A stretch of 64,000 bases of DNA from Sclerurus mexicanus (Eukaryota; Chordata; Aves; Passeriformes; Furnariidae): assembly GCA_013396755.1 (NCBI GenBank), contig VWZF01005908.1:124001-188000 (forward strand), read 5' to 3'. The notes under the pieces are model-generated. The model made no database searches. It saw only the letters and a program-made list of their open reading frames with translations, and was not told the origin of the DNA. How positions within the stretch are numbered: position 1 is the stretch's first letter; every line of letters starts with the position of its first letter. This document shows, one piece after another, positions 23,735 to 35,030 of this stretch. Both the position numbers and the translations under genes were made by a program.

Positions 23735-23789
23735 TGTAAACACACGCTTGGCATGTGTCCTTGGTGTCTGATCAGATGGAAATGCAAAT
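23735..23789. promoter_or_regulatory. Forkhead site plus POU octamer
   Basis: TGTAAACA at 23735-23742 is a full forkhead consensus. ATGCAAAT at 23782-23789 is a perfect POU octamer. They lie 39 bp apart in a repeat-free stretch. The functional role is inferred from the motifs. Confidence 0.35.
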
Positions 23790-24330
23790 GCGGCGCCGAG
23801 CGTGGCACGCCATCCAAAATGTTTTGGTGACACAATGTGCAAGACAAAATAGTGATCACTTTTTGAAGAGCCTAATTGAAATGTTTTCTGTTGCGTTTGA
23901 GTCCTGCCATATCTCTCAAATCAACAGCCTGGCACCGAGGGGGACGTGCCTGATCCTGAGGTGGGAGGGAGATCCTTCGGTTGCGTCGGGAGCTCCGAAC
24001 ACCCAGGGCTGTCCCAGGAGCCACTGGCTGTGTTCAGCCTTCCCCCGAGACCTTAATTGCTGTTTTAGTGCCTCTGTCTTTTGGGTGACTGGAGTTATTT
24101 AAGTTGATGAATGGAGAGCATCGCTGGAATGCAGTTTGTTGTCGTTGGCACTTATTGATTGAAGCTCAAGACTCAATTGATCAAGCTCCCCAGTGCCAGC
24201 GTGTAATCCCAGGGGAGAAAATCAAGCCTTTAATGGGGTTATGCGTTACTCTTGGCTTACCACTTGGGGTTAAATGTTTTGGGAGGGAAGGAAGTGATTT
24301 TGATGGCCTGAATCCCCGTCATTACCTGGA

Positions 24331-27300
24331 CTAAATGAAGACTGGCAGCAGGAACACTTGTTATTGTGGCAATCCGGTCCTGGGCAGACCCAAGCCTCAT
24401 TTAATATGGCATATTTCACCTTCAGGAACTGAGTGCCTTGGTGTTGGAAGGAAATAAATGAATCTCTGAGGTGTTTATCATCCATCGTGAGGATGCCCAA
24501 GAGGACAGAGACACTGCTGGACTGAATATTCTTTCCCTGGCCTCCCTTAATACACTACAGCTAATCTAATAAACTGAATTGCACAGTGCAGGCAGAGCAG
24601 CTCGGGTTAATGTTGCTGCTGGAACCTAAGCAAGCACTTCCAAAATCTGCATGGCTTCAATTCTGCATTTAGGTAGGTTTCTGCCTGTCTGTAACTTGTG
24701 TTGGAATAGGAGGTGGTTAAGAAATGGGAAGGGTTTGCCATTGTCGGGAGTCCGAACAGAAGTTACAGCATCTGGCTCTTGTGTCAGGAGTCGGCGCTCG
24801 AGTTTCTCTTCTCTGTTCCCTCCTGCAATTAATTTTGTATGTACAGAGCCATTTGGGCTTTTCACACCTATTTTAAAAGTGTTCAGCATTTGCTATAATT
24901 AAAGACGGGCAGATAACAGACTGTGCCTTCTGTTAACAGTTTATGTGGCACAGCAGGGTCATGGCATATCCTGCAGCTCTCTGAGGTTCCCCTCTGCAGA
25001 GCAGGGAAATGCCACGATCATCGTTTAGCTGACAGAAAACTCGTGTGCTGAAGTTTTGGTTCCATCTCAGATTGTTCTGGCAGAGCTGGGCATTGAAAAT
25101 CCTATCGTTTCCCAACTCATATTAAGTCAGAGAACCAACCATTCTTCCCTGGACGCTTGTATTCCTGATAATAGGAGACTCATGAAACACTTATTTTAAA
25201 CTAACACAATAATCCCAGCAATATCTGGCTGCAGAGGGAAACCAAGTAGGGGCAAAAGGGGGGCAGAGGTGTAGGAGAAATGCTGTGGACTGTGTGCAGA
25301 TGTGGCACCCAACTCTTTCTAATACCACAGCGTTTCTTATGGTGCTTGAAAAGTGGGCTGTTAGACTTCACAATCAGAAAAAAAACACCCTATTAAAATT
25401 CATTCACAGAGTTTAATCCCACTGGGATGAGTTTTCTATCTAGTCTTCCCAGTTTCCTGTTGTGTTCTAAAATTACTTCTTTTTCCCTTCTTCTCCTTCT
25501 TCTTTTTTAATGCTCCACGCAATAAAACGTGGAGGTCTGTCATTACCTGTGAGTCTATTGCTTTATGTGAATGCAATATCTAAAATGTGTGAGAGGAGCC
25601 AGGAGAGACATAAAGTTGGCTGTGCAGAAAGGCTTCAATAATCTGCAGGAGCACAGGGAGGGGGCAATAAATGCTGTGGGAGATGAGGGGGCCAATGTGG
25701 CTGCAGGTGGGATGGGGGAGCGTGGTTGTGGAAAGTCCCATAGGAGCTGGAGCTGCTTCTGACAATGTTAGCTGAGAAGGAAACACCAACTTTTACACAG
25801 TCCAGCATCTTCTGCATCAAAAGTGAAGCTTCTTGCCTCTCTGCCAGGCTGGGGATGGGCACAGCTCCACGTGCTCCATGGCAATGCCCAGGGGGTGTCC
25901 AGAGAGCTCTCCCTGGGGAGCAGGATGGGGAAGGACTTGGTGTGATCCCACCTTGTCAAGGACACACAGCAGAGCACACTTCAGCTCTGCCCATGTTGCT
26001 GTCCATTGGGCAGGCAGGATAACCAAAATTAAATCACTGGCCTCTAATCTGCCTGCAACAGGACTTTTGTCCATCCCAGCAACTCAAAGGAGGCTGAGCT
26101 GCAACACAGGATGTTAAACAAGGATCAGGTAAACCCACCAGGAAAAGAAAATTCCCCAGAGAGTCTTTGTAGAGCTGGAGAAGGGAAGTGAAAAACTTTC
26201 TGTCTCTAGTATTTTCCTGCTTTCCTCTTTTTTTGTGCCTAAGTTTATTTGGATGAAACCAGATCTCTGCTCCCCAGGAATCTATTTGTGTCTCAAATCC
26301 TGTCTTTGACCTGTGGGGTGTCTTTGCTTGGCAAGTGATGGTCCCATGGAGTGCACAGCTTAGGAGCTGCAGTCAGCAGGATCCTAAACTTCCATTCCTG
26401 ACAAAAGGGGACCTTGGACATGTGTCCAGGGACCACCTGTAGCCCCACACAACGTGTGGTGTCTCACCCCAGGCCTGGAAAGCAGCAAGTCCCATTTTTA
26501 GAGCTGCTCATAGTAGAAGGTTTTAACGCTGCCTTCTGAATCCATCTCTCCTCCCGTATCTTCAGGGTTAAAAAGAGAAAGCCAGAAATTAAAGAAAATC
26601 TGATGTATAAACAGGTCTGATGCTGAAAGAGATTTTCCCCTTGCTCAGGATGGCTTTGTCTCCCCACTACACCCACATAATGCCAAAAAAAATGCTTCAC
26701 GAGATAGTTTGGCTCCTCCTCCGTCCACCTGGAATGTGGAGACAGAAAGGCACACTAGGGAATTGTTCCGGACCCTTCCCTGCTGCCAACACCATCCCAG
26801 CCCCCTCAGTCCCTCACCTGCACCCCTGAAGGTTTTACCCTTTGCTTCTTTTCCCCTCTGTAGCTGGTTCTCCTTGTCTTTCCTCCTTTTGCCAACACAC
26901 GTGAAGGGGACGTGGCAATTTTATTAAGTTTTATACCTCCAGTGGGTTGGACGAGGGGTCAGGTTCTGGTGCTGTTTTATTACCCCCCACTGCCCATTCC
27001 AGGGCAATGTGGGGCCGTGATGGTGCTATGCCTGGATGAGCAGCAATTCCCTTCCCCTACGAACAGTTTTTAGAAAATCTCTAAATAATGTATTCAGAAA
27101 ACATGCTGGAAATTAATGGGATAGATTATTTGCAAACATGTTCACTGAATTATCAGGCTTGTTCCTTATCTGCAAAATAATGTACTTTAAAAAAAAAAAA
27201 GTTTATTGAAGACTTTATTTACAGACAGTTCTCCGGCTGAAGAGCTGCTGGAACACCAGCGGAGCACACATGGCCCAGCTGCTTTCCAGTGCCACAGCAT

Positions 27301-27335
27301 TGCTCCTCCTTCAGACGGATCCTACAATGCCTGGG
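24331..27335. other. TOX2: Large TOX2 intron, no recognised element
   Basis: This is mostly unique sequence, with A12 at 27189-27200. Open frames at 25765-26117 overlap one another on both strands and carry no domain. No exon was recognised. Confidence 0.5.
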
Positions 27336-27402
27336 GGGCCCTTAAAGACCATCCAGTTCCACTCCTCTGCCATGGGCAGGAGCACCTTCCACTAGACCAG
27401 GA
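27336..27402 (-). mobile_element. CR1 LINE short fragment
   Basis: CCCTTAAAGACCATCCAGTT, then CTGCCATGGGCAGGAGCACC and TTCCACTAGACCAGG, is inverted CR1 3' sequence that stops abruptly. Confidence 0.8.
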
Positions 27403-27599
27403 ATTTTTTCCCTACAACCAGAACTTTGCTCACGTTTCGCTGGACTGTCTTGCTCATCCTTGACCTTGGAAGAGTGAGTTTGGCAAGGGACACATGCTGT
27501 CCCCAAATCAATCCCCATAGGAATAGTCACAATGGTTCCTTTCCTTCATGCATTGCCCCCTAAGACCCAATGGTGAGGCGGCAAAACACCTGGAAAACA

Positions 27600-27720
27600 A
27601 GTCAGTGGAAGGCTCTGAGCAACCTGGTGTAGTGGAAGGTGTCCCTGCCCATGGCAGGGGCTGGGAACGAGATGCTCTTGAAGGTCCTTTCAACACAAAC
27701 CTTTCTGTGATTCTAAGATT
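27600..27720 (+). mobile_element. CR1 LINE fragment, 3' end
   Basis: CTCTGAGCAACCTGGTGTAG is followed by GTGTCCCTGCCCATGGCAGG and ends CTTTCTGTGATTCTAAG. This is the tail of a sense CR1. Together with 27336-27402 it makes an opposed pair about 200 bp apart. Confidence 0.88.
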
Positions 27721-28209
27721 AATCCATTTTCTGTAGCATTATCATCTCGTGGTGCCCAGCTCTGGCAAGCAGTGAGGGATCATTTGGGCATGGATGGTTT
27801 AGATCCCAGAAATTGTGTGTCCCCATGGCAGCACATTGTCCTGAATTAAAGGGATTGGGATGGGTGGAAACCCTTCTCCTCAGAACCACATCTTATGGTA
27901 GGGCAGAGGTCTGAGCTCCTCTTGCCCAGGAGCAGTCCTGCCACCAGCCTTGGTTGCTCATGCAGTTCTCCTGAGGAATCCATCCCATCAAGTTGTTCCC
28001 AAGCACCTCCAACACAAGCAGCAGGTTTAGCCCTCCCTCCAGTCAGAGGTGATGTGATACTGGTGTACAGGAACAGTGTCACCTGTCTGCTGGTGATGGG
28101 GCAGCTCAGGAGTGTGAGGAAGTCCAAGGACAGCCCTGTGGTCTCCGTAGTGCAGGTTGGGTTTGCAGAGATGCAGGAGCTGAGCTATGGGAAACATCCC
28201 ATGTGAAAT
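27721..28209. other. TOX2: Large TOX2 intron, no recognised element
   Basis: This is unique sequence between two CR1 pieces. Overlapping frames on both strands at 27846-28224 show no domain. Confidence 0.5.
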
Positions 28210-28450
28210 GGCCTCCAGTTGCATCAGGGGAGGTCCAGGTTGGATATTTTGGAAAATTTCCTCACTGAAAGGGTGGTCAAGCCCTGGAACAGGCTGCCCA
28301 GAGCAGTGGTAGAGTCACCATCCCAAAAAACATGTAGGTGTGACACTTGAGAATATGGTTTAGTGGTGGACCTGGCAGTGCTGGGTTAAGGGTTGGACTT
28401 GATGATCTTAGAGGTCTTTTCCAGCCTTAATGATTCTGTGGTTCTATGCA
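28210..28450 (+). mobile_element. CR1 LINE fragment, 3' end (third subfamily)
   Basis: The element starts CAGTTGCATCAGGGGAGGTC, passes GGTGGTCAAGCCCTGGAACA and GGTTGGACTTGATGATCTTA, and ends TGATTCTGTGGTTCTATG. This is the same subfamily as the copies at 54432-54855 and 60812-61066. Confidence 0.93.
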
Positions 28451-29314
28451 GTTCAGGGTCCCACCTCAGTTGTGTGGCTTCTCCATCATCACACGGCTGG
28501 TGGGATTTGTGACTCAGGATGGGCCAAGATCCTACAATGCTTTGGGGATCTCCTTAAAAAGCTAGGGCTGCAGATCTGAGATGCAGGACAAGTCTGGAGC
28601 TCCAGCTCACCCAGGTTTGTCATGGGCATCTTGAGATACTTTAAAACCATTAACCTCTTGAAATCTGTGTAATAACTCCACTGTCCCAAGAGAGAGGGAG
28701 GCACTCACTGGAGCAGGACTCCAACCTCCCTGACAGTGGGAGTGGCTGGATTTGGGACACTCGTGGGCATCTCTGGTTTGCAAATCCCCAGTAAAGCTCT
28801 AGTTGGCAGGTGACCACGGTGGGGGTTTGTACCCCAGGAAAATACCAAAATCCAGTTCATCCCATACCAATTGGTCTGGGATCAATCCCTTCCAGCACCG
28901 GGAGCCATGACAATATGAATGAGAAATATTTCCAAGCAGTTTGCCACGCAGTCTCTTTCCTGTTTAACACCCCTGTTCTCACCCAGAAGTTACAGTGTTT
29001 TATCTTCTGATGATGTGTTAATTGTGTTTGGAGGGTTCTTTCCCCCGTAATAGCAGGATGTTGTAGCATGAGATCACAGCCTGCCAAAGCACCGAGCTCA
29101 GCGTGTCAGGCTGGTGCTTCCCAACACCAGCCCTGGGTCCTGCCCACCCCTGCCAGCACCCAGGGGCTGGTGCTGCAGGGAACTTCTCTTTGGAGGGAAA
29201 AAAAAGCATGCAGAGGTGGTCAAGGCTGGAAAAGACATAGAGCAATTTATGTAGTAACAGGAGTGGATCCAAAAAAGCCCCCACAGAGAGGAGACAGGTA
29301 GAATTATGTGCAGC
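28451..29314. other. TOX2: Large TOX2 intron, no recognised element
   Basis: This is unique sequence, and no exon, RNA gene or repeat is seen. Confidence 0.5.
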
Positions 29315-29560
29315 CACAGAGTGGTTTGGCTTGGAAGGGAACTTAAAAATCATCCAGTTCAACCCTCCGTGTCTTTGGCAGGGACACCTTCTGCCAGCTT
29401 CTCACTTTGGGTGTCCCAGAGCTGCAGGTGGGATCTCACCAGAGCAGAGGAGAGGGGCAGGATACTCTCCCTCCCCTGCTGCCCACAGTGCTTGGGATAC
29501 AGGTGGATGGCCAGGATGGCCAGGTCATGTTCAGCTTTTGATCCACCCCAGTCCTTCTCC
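29315..29560 (-). mobile_element. CR1 LINE with internal deletion
   Basis: The + strand gives inverted CR1 3' sequence (GGCTTGGAAGGGAACTTAAA, GGCAGGGACACCTTCTGCCA). It then jumps directly to the inverted ORF2 tail (GCAGGTGGGATCTCACCAGA, CTCCCCTGCTGCCCACAGTG). The middle of the element, including the AGAAGCTGTGGCTGCCCC block, is missing. Confidence 0.85.
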
Positions 29561-29884
29561 TCAGTCCATCTACACATAAAGACAACTGGGAGAAGCCCTG
29601 GGAGCCTTGGCTGGGGATGCTGTATGGCTTTAGGGTGAAGCTTCATGTTTGAAAGCATTGCATTTGAAACTGCCAACGTTAATTAGAAAGGTCAGGATTT
29701 CATTTAAAGCATTTAAAGCGAACCATAGAAGTTGCTTTTCTCATATATGTCTGCTCAGGTTCCCTCTAAGCCATCAGGCTGAGCCAACCTGTCTGCACAT
29801 GGCTTCAAATAACTGACTGAGGAGCTCTCAGTACTGCTAATGCTGGTATTTAGTAATTCCTGGAATATTGGGGAAGCTCCGGAG
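29561..29884. other. TOX2: Large TOX2 intron, short unique stretch
   Basis: AT-rich unique sequence between two LINE relics. It contains CATTTAAAGCATTTAAAGCG, a short direct repeat of CATTTAAAG. No gene is seen. Confidence 0.5.
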
Positions 29885-30310
29885 GACTAGAAAAGAACTA
29901 ATGTGCAAATATTTAAAAAGGGAAACACAACAGCCCGGGTAATTACAGACCTGTCAGCGTGTCATCAATCCTCAGCAAAATAATGGAGTGGCAGATCCAG
30001 GCCTCAATTAATAAAGAATTAAGGGAAGGTAATATAATTAATGCCAATCAACACAGGCTGATGGAAAAAAAATCTTGTCAAACTAACTTGATATCTTTTT
30101 TGATGAGATTACAGGTTTGGGTGATAGAGGTAACAGTGTTAACATAACATACTTAGACATCTGCAAGACATTTGGCTTGGAAGCACAAAGTCTTTTGGGA
30201 AAGTTGAACAATACAAACCCGATGTTACACGGTTTCAGTGGGCTGGGTTGTCACTCTGTCTCCCTGGAGTTTGTCATAATTCTGCCAAGGGAAGAAATGC
30301 AATAATTGCC
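29885..30310 (+). mobile_element. CR1-clade LINE, reverse-transcriptase core fragment
   Basis: The + strand encodes, with one or more frame changes, 'NYRPVSV', then 'SKIMEWQIQASINKEL' and 'QTNLISF' (about 29940-30100). The RT motif-A region then appears as 'VNITYLDICKTFG', followed by 'LLGKL' (about 30135-30210). These match the CR1 RT blocks 'NYRPVSL', 'LISFYDE' and 'YLDFSKAFD'. It is a dead fragment lacking the YADD box. The region after 30310 is not recognised. Confidence 0.85.
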
Positions 30311-32124
30311 AGTGGAGCTGGCAGATGATGCAGTGAGAAGGGAAGCAGCAGAAGACAGAAATGCAGAGCTTTTGGCATGACCTGAAAAACTGCTCCCCAA
30401 GAAGGAATATGTGTTCGGAGAAGCAGTATTGTCCCACCTGCAGGAGCAGAAAAGGTCTTTCAAGAGGAGGACGCCACCTCTCTTGGTGGTAAAGGGTTTG
30501 CGAGATGCTTCATGGTGGGTGCTGCAGACAGAGAAGTCCAAAAAGCATCCCTAGCAATGGACAGGGTGGGGAATGTGGAGAAGGTGCAGAGAGTTGCTCT
30601 GCACTTTTGGCCAAAGTGGGAGGGGGTTGATGGTGATCTGCAAGTGCTTTGGTGAAGGACAGACTGCTGAGAGCCCTCCAGCCTGGCAAGCACTGGTGGC
30701 ACAGACTGGCCATGCAGGCTGCTCTCAGAGCTTGCTCCAGTGATCACCCACGGGGTGATTTGACAAGTGAATCCACCTCCCTGGGCAGCTTCTGAGCCCC
30801 ACCAGGCAGGGAGGGTCTGGGCAGTGGGCAGCACCTCCTCACAGCCACCCCTTCTCTGTCCCCCCCACCTGCTGTGCCCGTGTCATGCCCTGCAGGCTCG
30901 CAGCGATGTTTTAGATCCCCTGTGTCACAGTCACCAAGGGCACGGAAAGCTGTGCCTCCAAATCTGCCCCAGGGAAGATTTCTGTGTCTCAGAAACATTT
31001 TTTTAAATCATGAATGTGGATTCTTCCTCTTTGCTGCCTGGCCCTGAGTTCAGAGATGCTCCTTCGGATCATGTTTGCGAACCTGAGCCTGTAAAACCTA
31101 TTTTTTTTTTCACCGTGTTCAATGAAGAGAAACAGCAATTTCAATATGGTTCCAAAAAATTTCCATGTGCCCAAATTCTCACCAGTTCCCACGGGTTCCC
31201 GTGCTGCTGCTGCCAGGCCAGCAAAGCCACCCCACAGTAGTCCAGTGGGGGTACAAATTCCCAGGGGGGTGCCTGATCCCTATGGGAACTGGGAAGGAGG
31301 CTCATCCTGGGAAGTGACAACCACAGCTGGGAACCCCAGTGCACACAAAAAACCTCCGCTATATGATAAATGCACCCCCCACACCCTCTACAAAAATAAA
31401 TTACTTCCTTTTAAAATCCTTTCCAACTGTTCCCCTCGTATTCGTAATGGGATGATCAGTGGAACCAAAGATGTGGCTGTTACTTTAAAGGATAAATTAG
31501 TTTGACTCTTAACTCAATAATTAAAACTGTTATGGCTATGAGCCTGCAGGGATAATGTACTATTATTATAGTCATTTGTTTCAATTAAATGCTTACTGAT
31601 TTTACAATAGCAGCTGGGCACCTGTGTGAGATAGCTATTACTCTGAACAAGACATCTCAAATTCCAGCAGAAATTTGTCACTGCACTAAAGCATTTTACA
31701 TAGACCATGAAAGTTTATTAGGAGCAGTTACAAATCGGGAAGAGGAGGGGTGGTAATTGGGGATATATTTTCTTATCAGCTTCTCTCTCTCCTGCTCTCT
31801 CTCTTTTTTAAGTAAATCATCTTTAAGCATTTCAGCTATGGTGATGCGTTTACATTTAAACTTCAATACCGAAAAAGCCTGCTGGGAAAACTTTGCTTCA
31901 AAGCTGTTCAGCAGATAATTTCTCTCCCTGGTTGATTGTGATTGTAATGGCTTGTTCTTGGGAACAGACCCAAGGAGAGGTAAGCTGTGCTGCTGGTGAG
32001 CCTGCTGCCTGCCCCTGGAGTAGCTTCTTGCCTTGCCTCAGGAGGAAGACCCTGGCCAGGGAGGGCTCTGGCCGTTCTGCTCAGCCCAGCTGTGTTAACT
32101 CACCCTGGGAAGGATGAGAGTCAT
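30311..32124. other. TOX2: Large TOX2 intron with AT-rich candidate conserved block at 31490-31730
   Basis: Bases 31490-31730 are AT-rich, non-repetitive and dense in TTAATTA-, TTTATTA- and CAATTAAAT-type words, as in conserved non-coding DNA. The rest is unremarkable. Frames at 30460-30834 (-) and 31122-31505 (+) have no domain. Confidence 0.5.
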
Positions 32125-32800
32125 AAAATCCCAGAATGTTTGGGTTGGAAGGGACTGTTAAAGACCACCTTGATCCATTCCCCTGCCATGGGCAGGGACA
32201 CCTCCCACCAGCCCAGGTTGCACCAAGCCCCGTCCAACCTGACCTTGGACACTTCCAGGGATGGGGCAGCCACAGCTTCTCTGCCCAACCTGTGCCAGGG
32301 CCTGCCCACCCTCACAGGGAGGAATTTCTTTGTAAAATCCCATCTAGCTGTGCCTTCCTTCAGCTTAAAGCCATCCCCCCTTGTCCTGTCCCTCCATCCT
32401 TTGTCCCAAGTCCCTCTCCAGCTCTCCTGGAGCCCCTTTAGGCAGTGGAAGGGGCTCTCAGGTCTCCCTGGAGTCTTTTCTTCTCCAGGTGAACACCCCC
32501 AGCTCTCCCAGCCTGGCTCCAGCCCTTGGAGCATCCCCATGGCCTCCTCTGGACTTGCTCCTTCAGATTCACATCCTTCTCCTGTTGGGCCCCCAAGCTG
32601 GAGGCTGCACTGCAGGTGGGGTCTCACCAGAGCAGAGCAGCAGAATTCCCCCCTCCCCTGCTGCCCCCAGTGCTGGGGATGAGCCCAGGGCACGGTTGGT
32701 TCCCAGGGCACGTCCAGCCTTTCATCCCCCAGTACTCCCAAGCCCTTCTCTGCATGGGACCCTGGTGGTGCCCATGTGCTGGTCTCCCTGGCACGTGGAG
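32125..32800 (-). mobile_element. CR1 LINE, longest copy in window, with ORF2 C-terminal remnant
   Basis: This minus-strand CR1 runs from its 3' tail (inverted, ATAAAATCCCAGAATGTTTG at 32125) into the C-terminal part of ORF2. The 250-codon minus-strand frame 32873-32121, the longest in the window, reads the LINE ORF2 tail. Recognisable pieces are 'LGVLGDERLD', 'SALVRPHLQCSLQL', 'RTRGDGFKLKEG' and 'VGRPWHRLGREAVAAPSLE'. No reverse-transcriptase catalytic motif is retained. The open frame is a relic. Its 5' boundary is approximate. Confidence 0.93.
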
Positions 32801-34712
32801 CAATGCCCCTCAATGGGGTATCACCACCTGCCCACTCCTGCTTGTCCTGGCCATTGTCTTTTGCACATCCCACTTTACACAGCTTTGCTTTAGCTCAGGG
32901 GGATGAAGCGAGGTGGGGTCAGTGTTACATGGCAAACTCCAGCCAAATTTCTTCTTTTCCTGCAAGTGGTTTGGCATGGATCCCACCCAGGATTGCAGCC
33001 CAGCCAAGCAGCTGGGAGCAGCTTGGAGCATCACTGCTCCACCTGTGCAGCAAGGGCAACGTGTGGGGGGATAGCAGAGGTCCTCTGAATTTTTACTTCC
33101 ACCACCCAAACCTGGTGATTTCTTTGGGGTGTAGCTGAGACTAACGAAGGTGGGAGGAGGAGGAGGAGGAGAATAATCCTGTGGAAAGCAAAGGTAGAAG
33201 GTGGTTGTAGGGGTGAAACTTGCCTCAAGGCTGCAGTTGGGAATTAGGAGTTTGCAGGAGAGGACATTCCATGAGAGCAACCATTCCTGGAGCCTGAGAC
33301 CTGAGCCCCAGGTCTCCTGGCTGCTGCTGTACCCTGTATTGCTGGAAAGAGCTGATTTTTGCATAAGAATTGGGGGGGGCAGTTCAGTTGAAGTTTGGCT
33401 TGGCACATTTCAAACATTATCTGTGTTAGCAGAGCTCTCTGTTCCCTGGCCAGGCTCCTCCTCATGGCATTTGTCACTCACTCTGGATTCCCCTTCTCCC
33501 CATAAACGAGGAGTGCAGAATATGTGCTGTTTGTCAGCCTATTTTTCTCTCCTTCTTAGGATTAACTGGAGCATTTATGGGCCCGATATGCATATTCATT
33601 AAAAGAATTGAAATATTGTGGAAAAAAAAGAAGCCGTCTTTGAGTTAGCACAGCCTTTGGGAATCTGCTAAGTAAGATGCACTTAATTACTTTAGCTATG
33701 ACTACATCACATTTCACTCGTGTTTCCTCTGAGATGCAAAACATCTTCTAAGCAGAAGCTGCAAAGCCAACCCAAACCTTCGCAGCACCTCGTGGTGAGC
33801 TTGATGTGCTGAATGCCTGGAATGGAGGTGGGATCTGACCTGGCTGGAGCTGATCCCATTTGGAGGGCAGTTATTTAATTCCATGTGTGCTTCCACCGGG
33901 CTCTGTGGGGATGCTGAGCACTTTGGGGAGGAGAGAGGCACGAGGCAGCCTCAGTGAGCCCAGGGCTGGGGTTGCATCCCACAGGGCCGGGGGGTTGTTT
34001 GCTTTCACACGGGGAACATTGCATTCATTACCTTCTTTCGCTTTGATTTGCCATCATCCCGGTTTCATTCATCATTTACTTGCCTAATTAGGTCATTTGC
34101 TGCAGGGGAGCATCTCAGAATCCTGCTCCTGGGTATGTCCTTCCTTGGGTGTTTTCTGGGGGGATGTCACCTCCTTTGGGCATCCTCTGAAGCAGCTCAG
34201 TGTCTCAGGGTCCAGCAGCAGAAAGCAGGACCTTTCCCCTTGAGCAAAGGCCATCATCACCTTCAGACCATCATCACCCTCAGGCCATCGTCACCCTCAG
34301 GCCCAAGAAAGCAGCTCCAGAGCTTCCCACAAATGTCTCACCTTCATTTTCACCCCAAACATTTTACATCTGGAAAACTCAAATGCCTTTTCCACCACAT
34401 CCCCTCTCCAGTCCTGAGGACACCAGGAGATGTCAGCAGGGGTGGTGGGGAGGTGGGGGCCTGATGTGTTGCTTCCAAAATTGCTTTTTTAGGGAAAAAA
34501 AAGGGAAGTGGAGAGAAACTTAGTGAGAGGCAAATGGTAGGGGCAGTTCCTGCCCCCCTGGACCGTGGTCAGGAGGGTGCCTGAGAGGAGCACAGCTGTA
34601 CCTGTCCTTCTGCAGAACATTCTGGCCAGGGGGAGAAGAGCTGGAGATGTGGGAGAGGGAGAGAGGGCGTCAGAATCAGAAACATTCAACTAAAACCAGT
34701 TTTATATCTTAG
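32801..34712. other. TOX2: Large TOX2 intron, mixed sequence
   Basis: It holds a short (GGA)n run at about 33150-33170, G8 near 33371, an AT-rich block at 33540-33730 (GCATATTCATTAAAAGAATTG) and a three-copy 17-bp minisatellite at 34249-34303. The 198-codon minus frame at 33406-32810 starts in unique DNA and has no domain. Confidence 0.5.
34249..34303. repeat. 17-bp minisatellite, three copies
   Basis: Units are GGCCATCATCACCTTCA, GACCATCATCACCCTCA and GGCCATCGTCACCCTCA, followed by a partial GGCC. Units differ at one to three positions, so it is a short, diverged tandem array. Confidence 0.88.
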
Positions 34713-35030
34713 AACTGTTGAATGGTTTGGGTTGGAAGGGAGTGTTAAAGCTCATATGGTTCCACCCCTGTCACAGGCAGGGACACCTTCCACCAGCCCA
34801 GGTTGCTCCAAGCCCCGTCCAACCTGACCTTGGACACTCCCAGGGATGGGGCAGCCACAGCTTCTCTGCCCAACCTGTGCCAGTGTTTCACCACTTTCAC
34901 TGTAAAAAACCTTCTTTCTTATATCTAACCTAAATCAACCCTCTTTTAGTTTAAAACCACCACCCCCCTTGTCCTCTCACCACAGGCCCTGATTAAAAGT
35001 CCATCCCCATCTTTGTTGTAGATCCCCATT
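34713..35030 (-). mobile_element. CR1 LINE fragment, 3' end
   Basis: Inverted CR1: ATGGTTTGGGTTGGAAGGGA, then CCACCAGCCCAGGTTGCTCC, then TTGGACACTCCCAGGGATGG, then GTTTAAAACCACCACCCCCC and TTAAAAGTCCATCCCCATCT. It keeps the 3' UTR and part of the ORF2 tail. Confidence 0.93.

Larger units (their letters stand above)
21900..24330. other. TOX2: Large TOX2 intron, candidate regulatory block(s)
   Basis: Two sub-blocks stand out. Bases 22240-22700 are a long AT-rich segment packed with homeodomain/POU-like words (ATTAATTA-type, TTAATTGAATATTCATGAG, TAATGAATAATTTAA). It has no simple-sequence decay. Bases 23690-23900 carry TGTAAACA and ATGCAAAT. Neither resembles a CR1 or contains an exon. The look is that of conserved non-coding DNA, which is an inference. 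Confidence 0.45.

Noticed and set aside
32121..32873. 250-codon minus-strand open frame (longest in window) as a host gene
   Set aside because: It reads the C-terminal remnant of CR1 ORF2 and the CR1 3' UTR.
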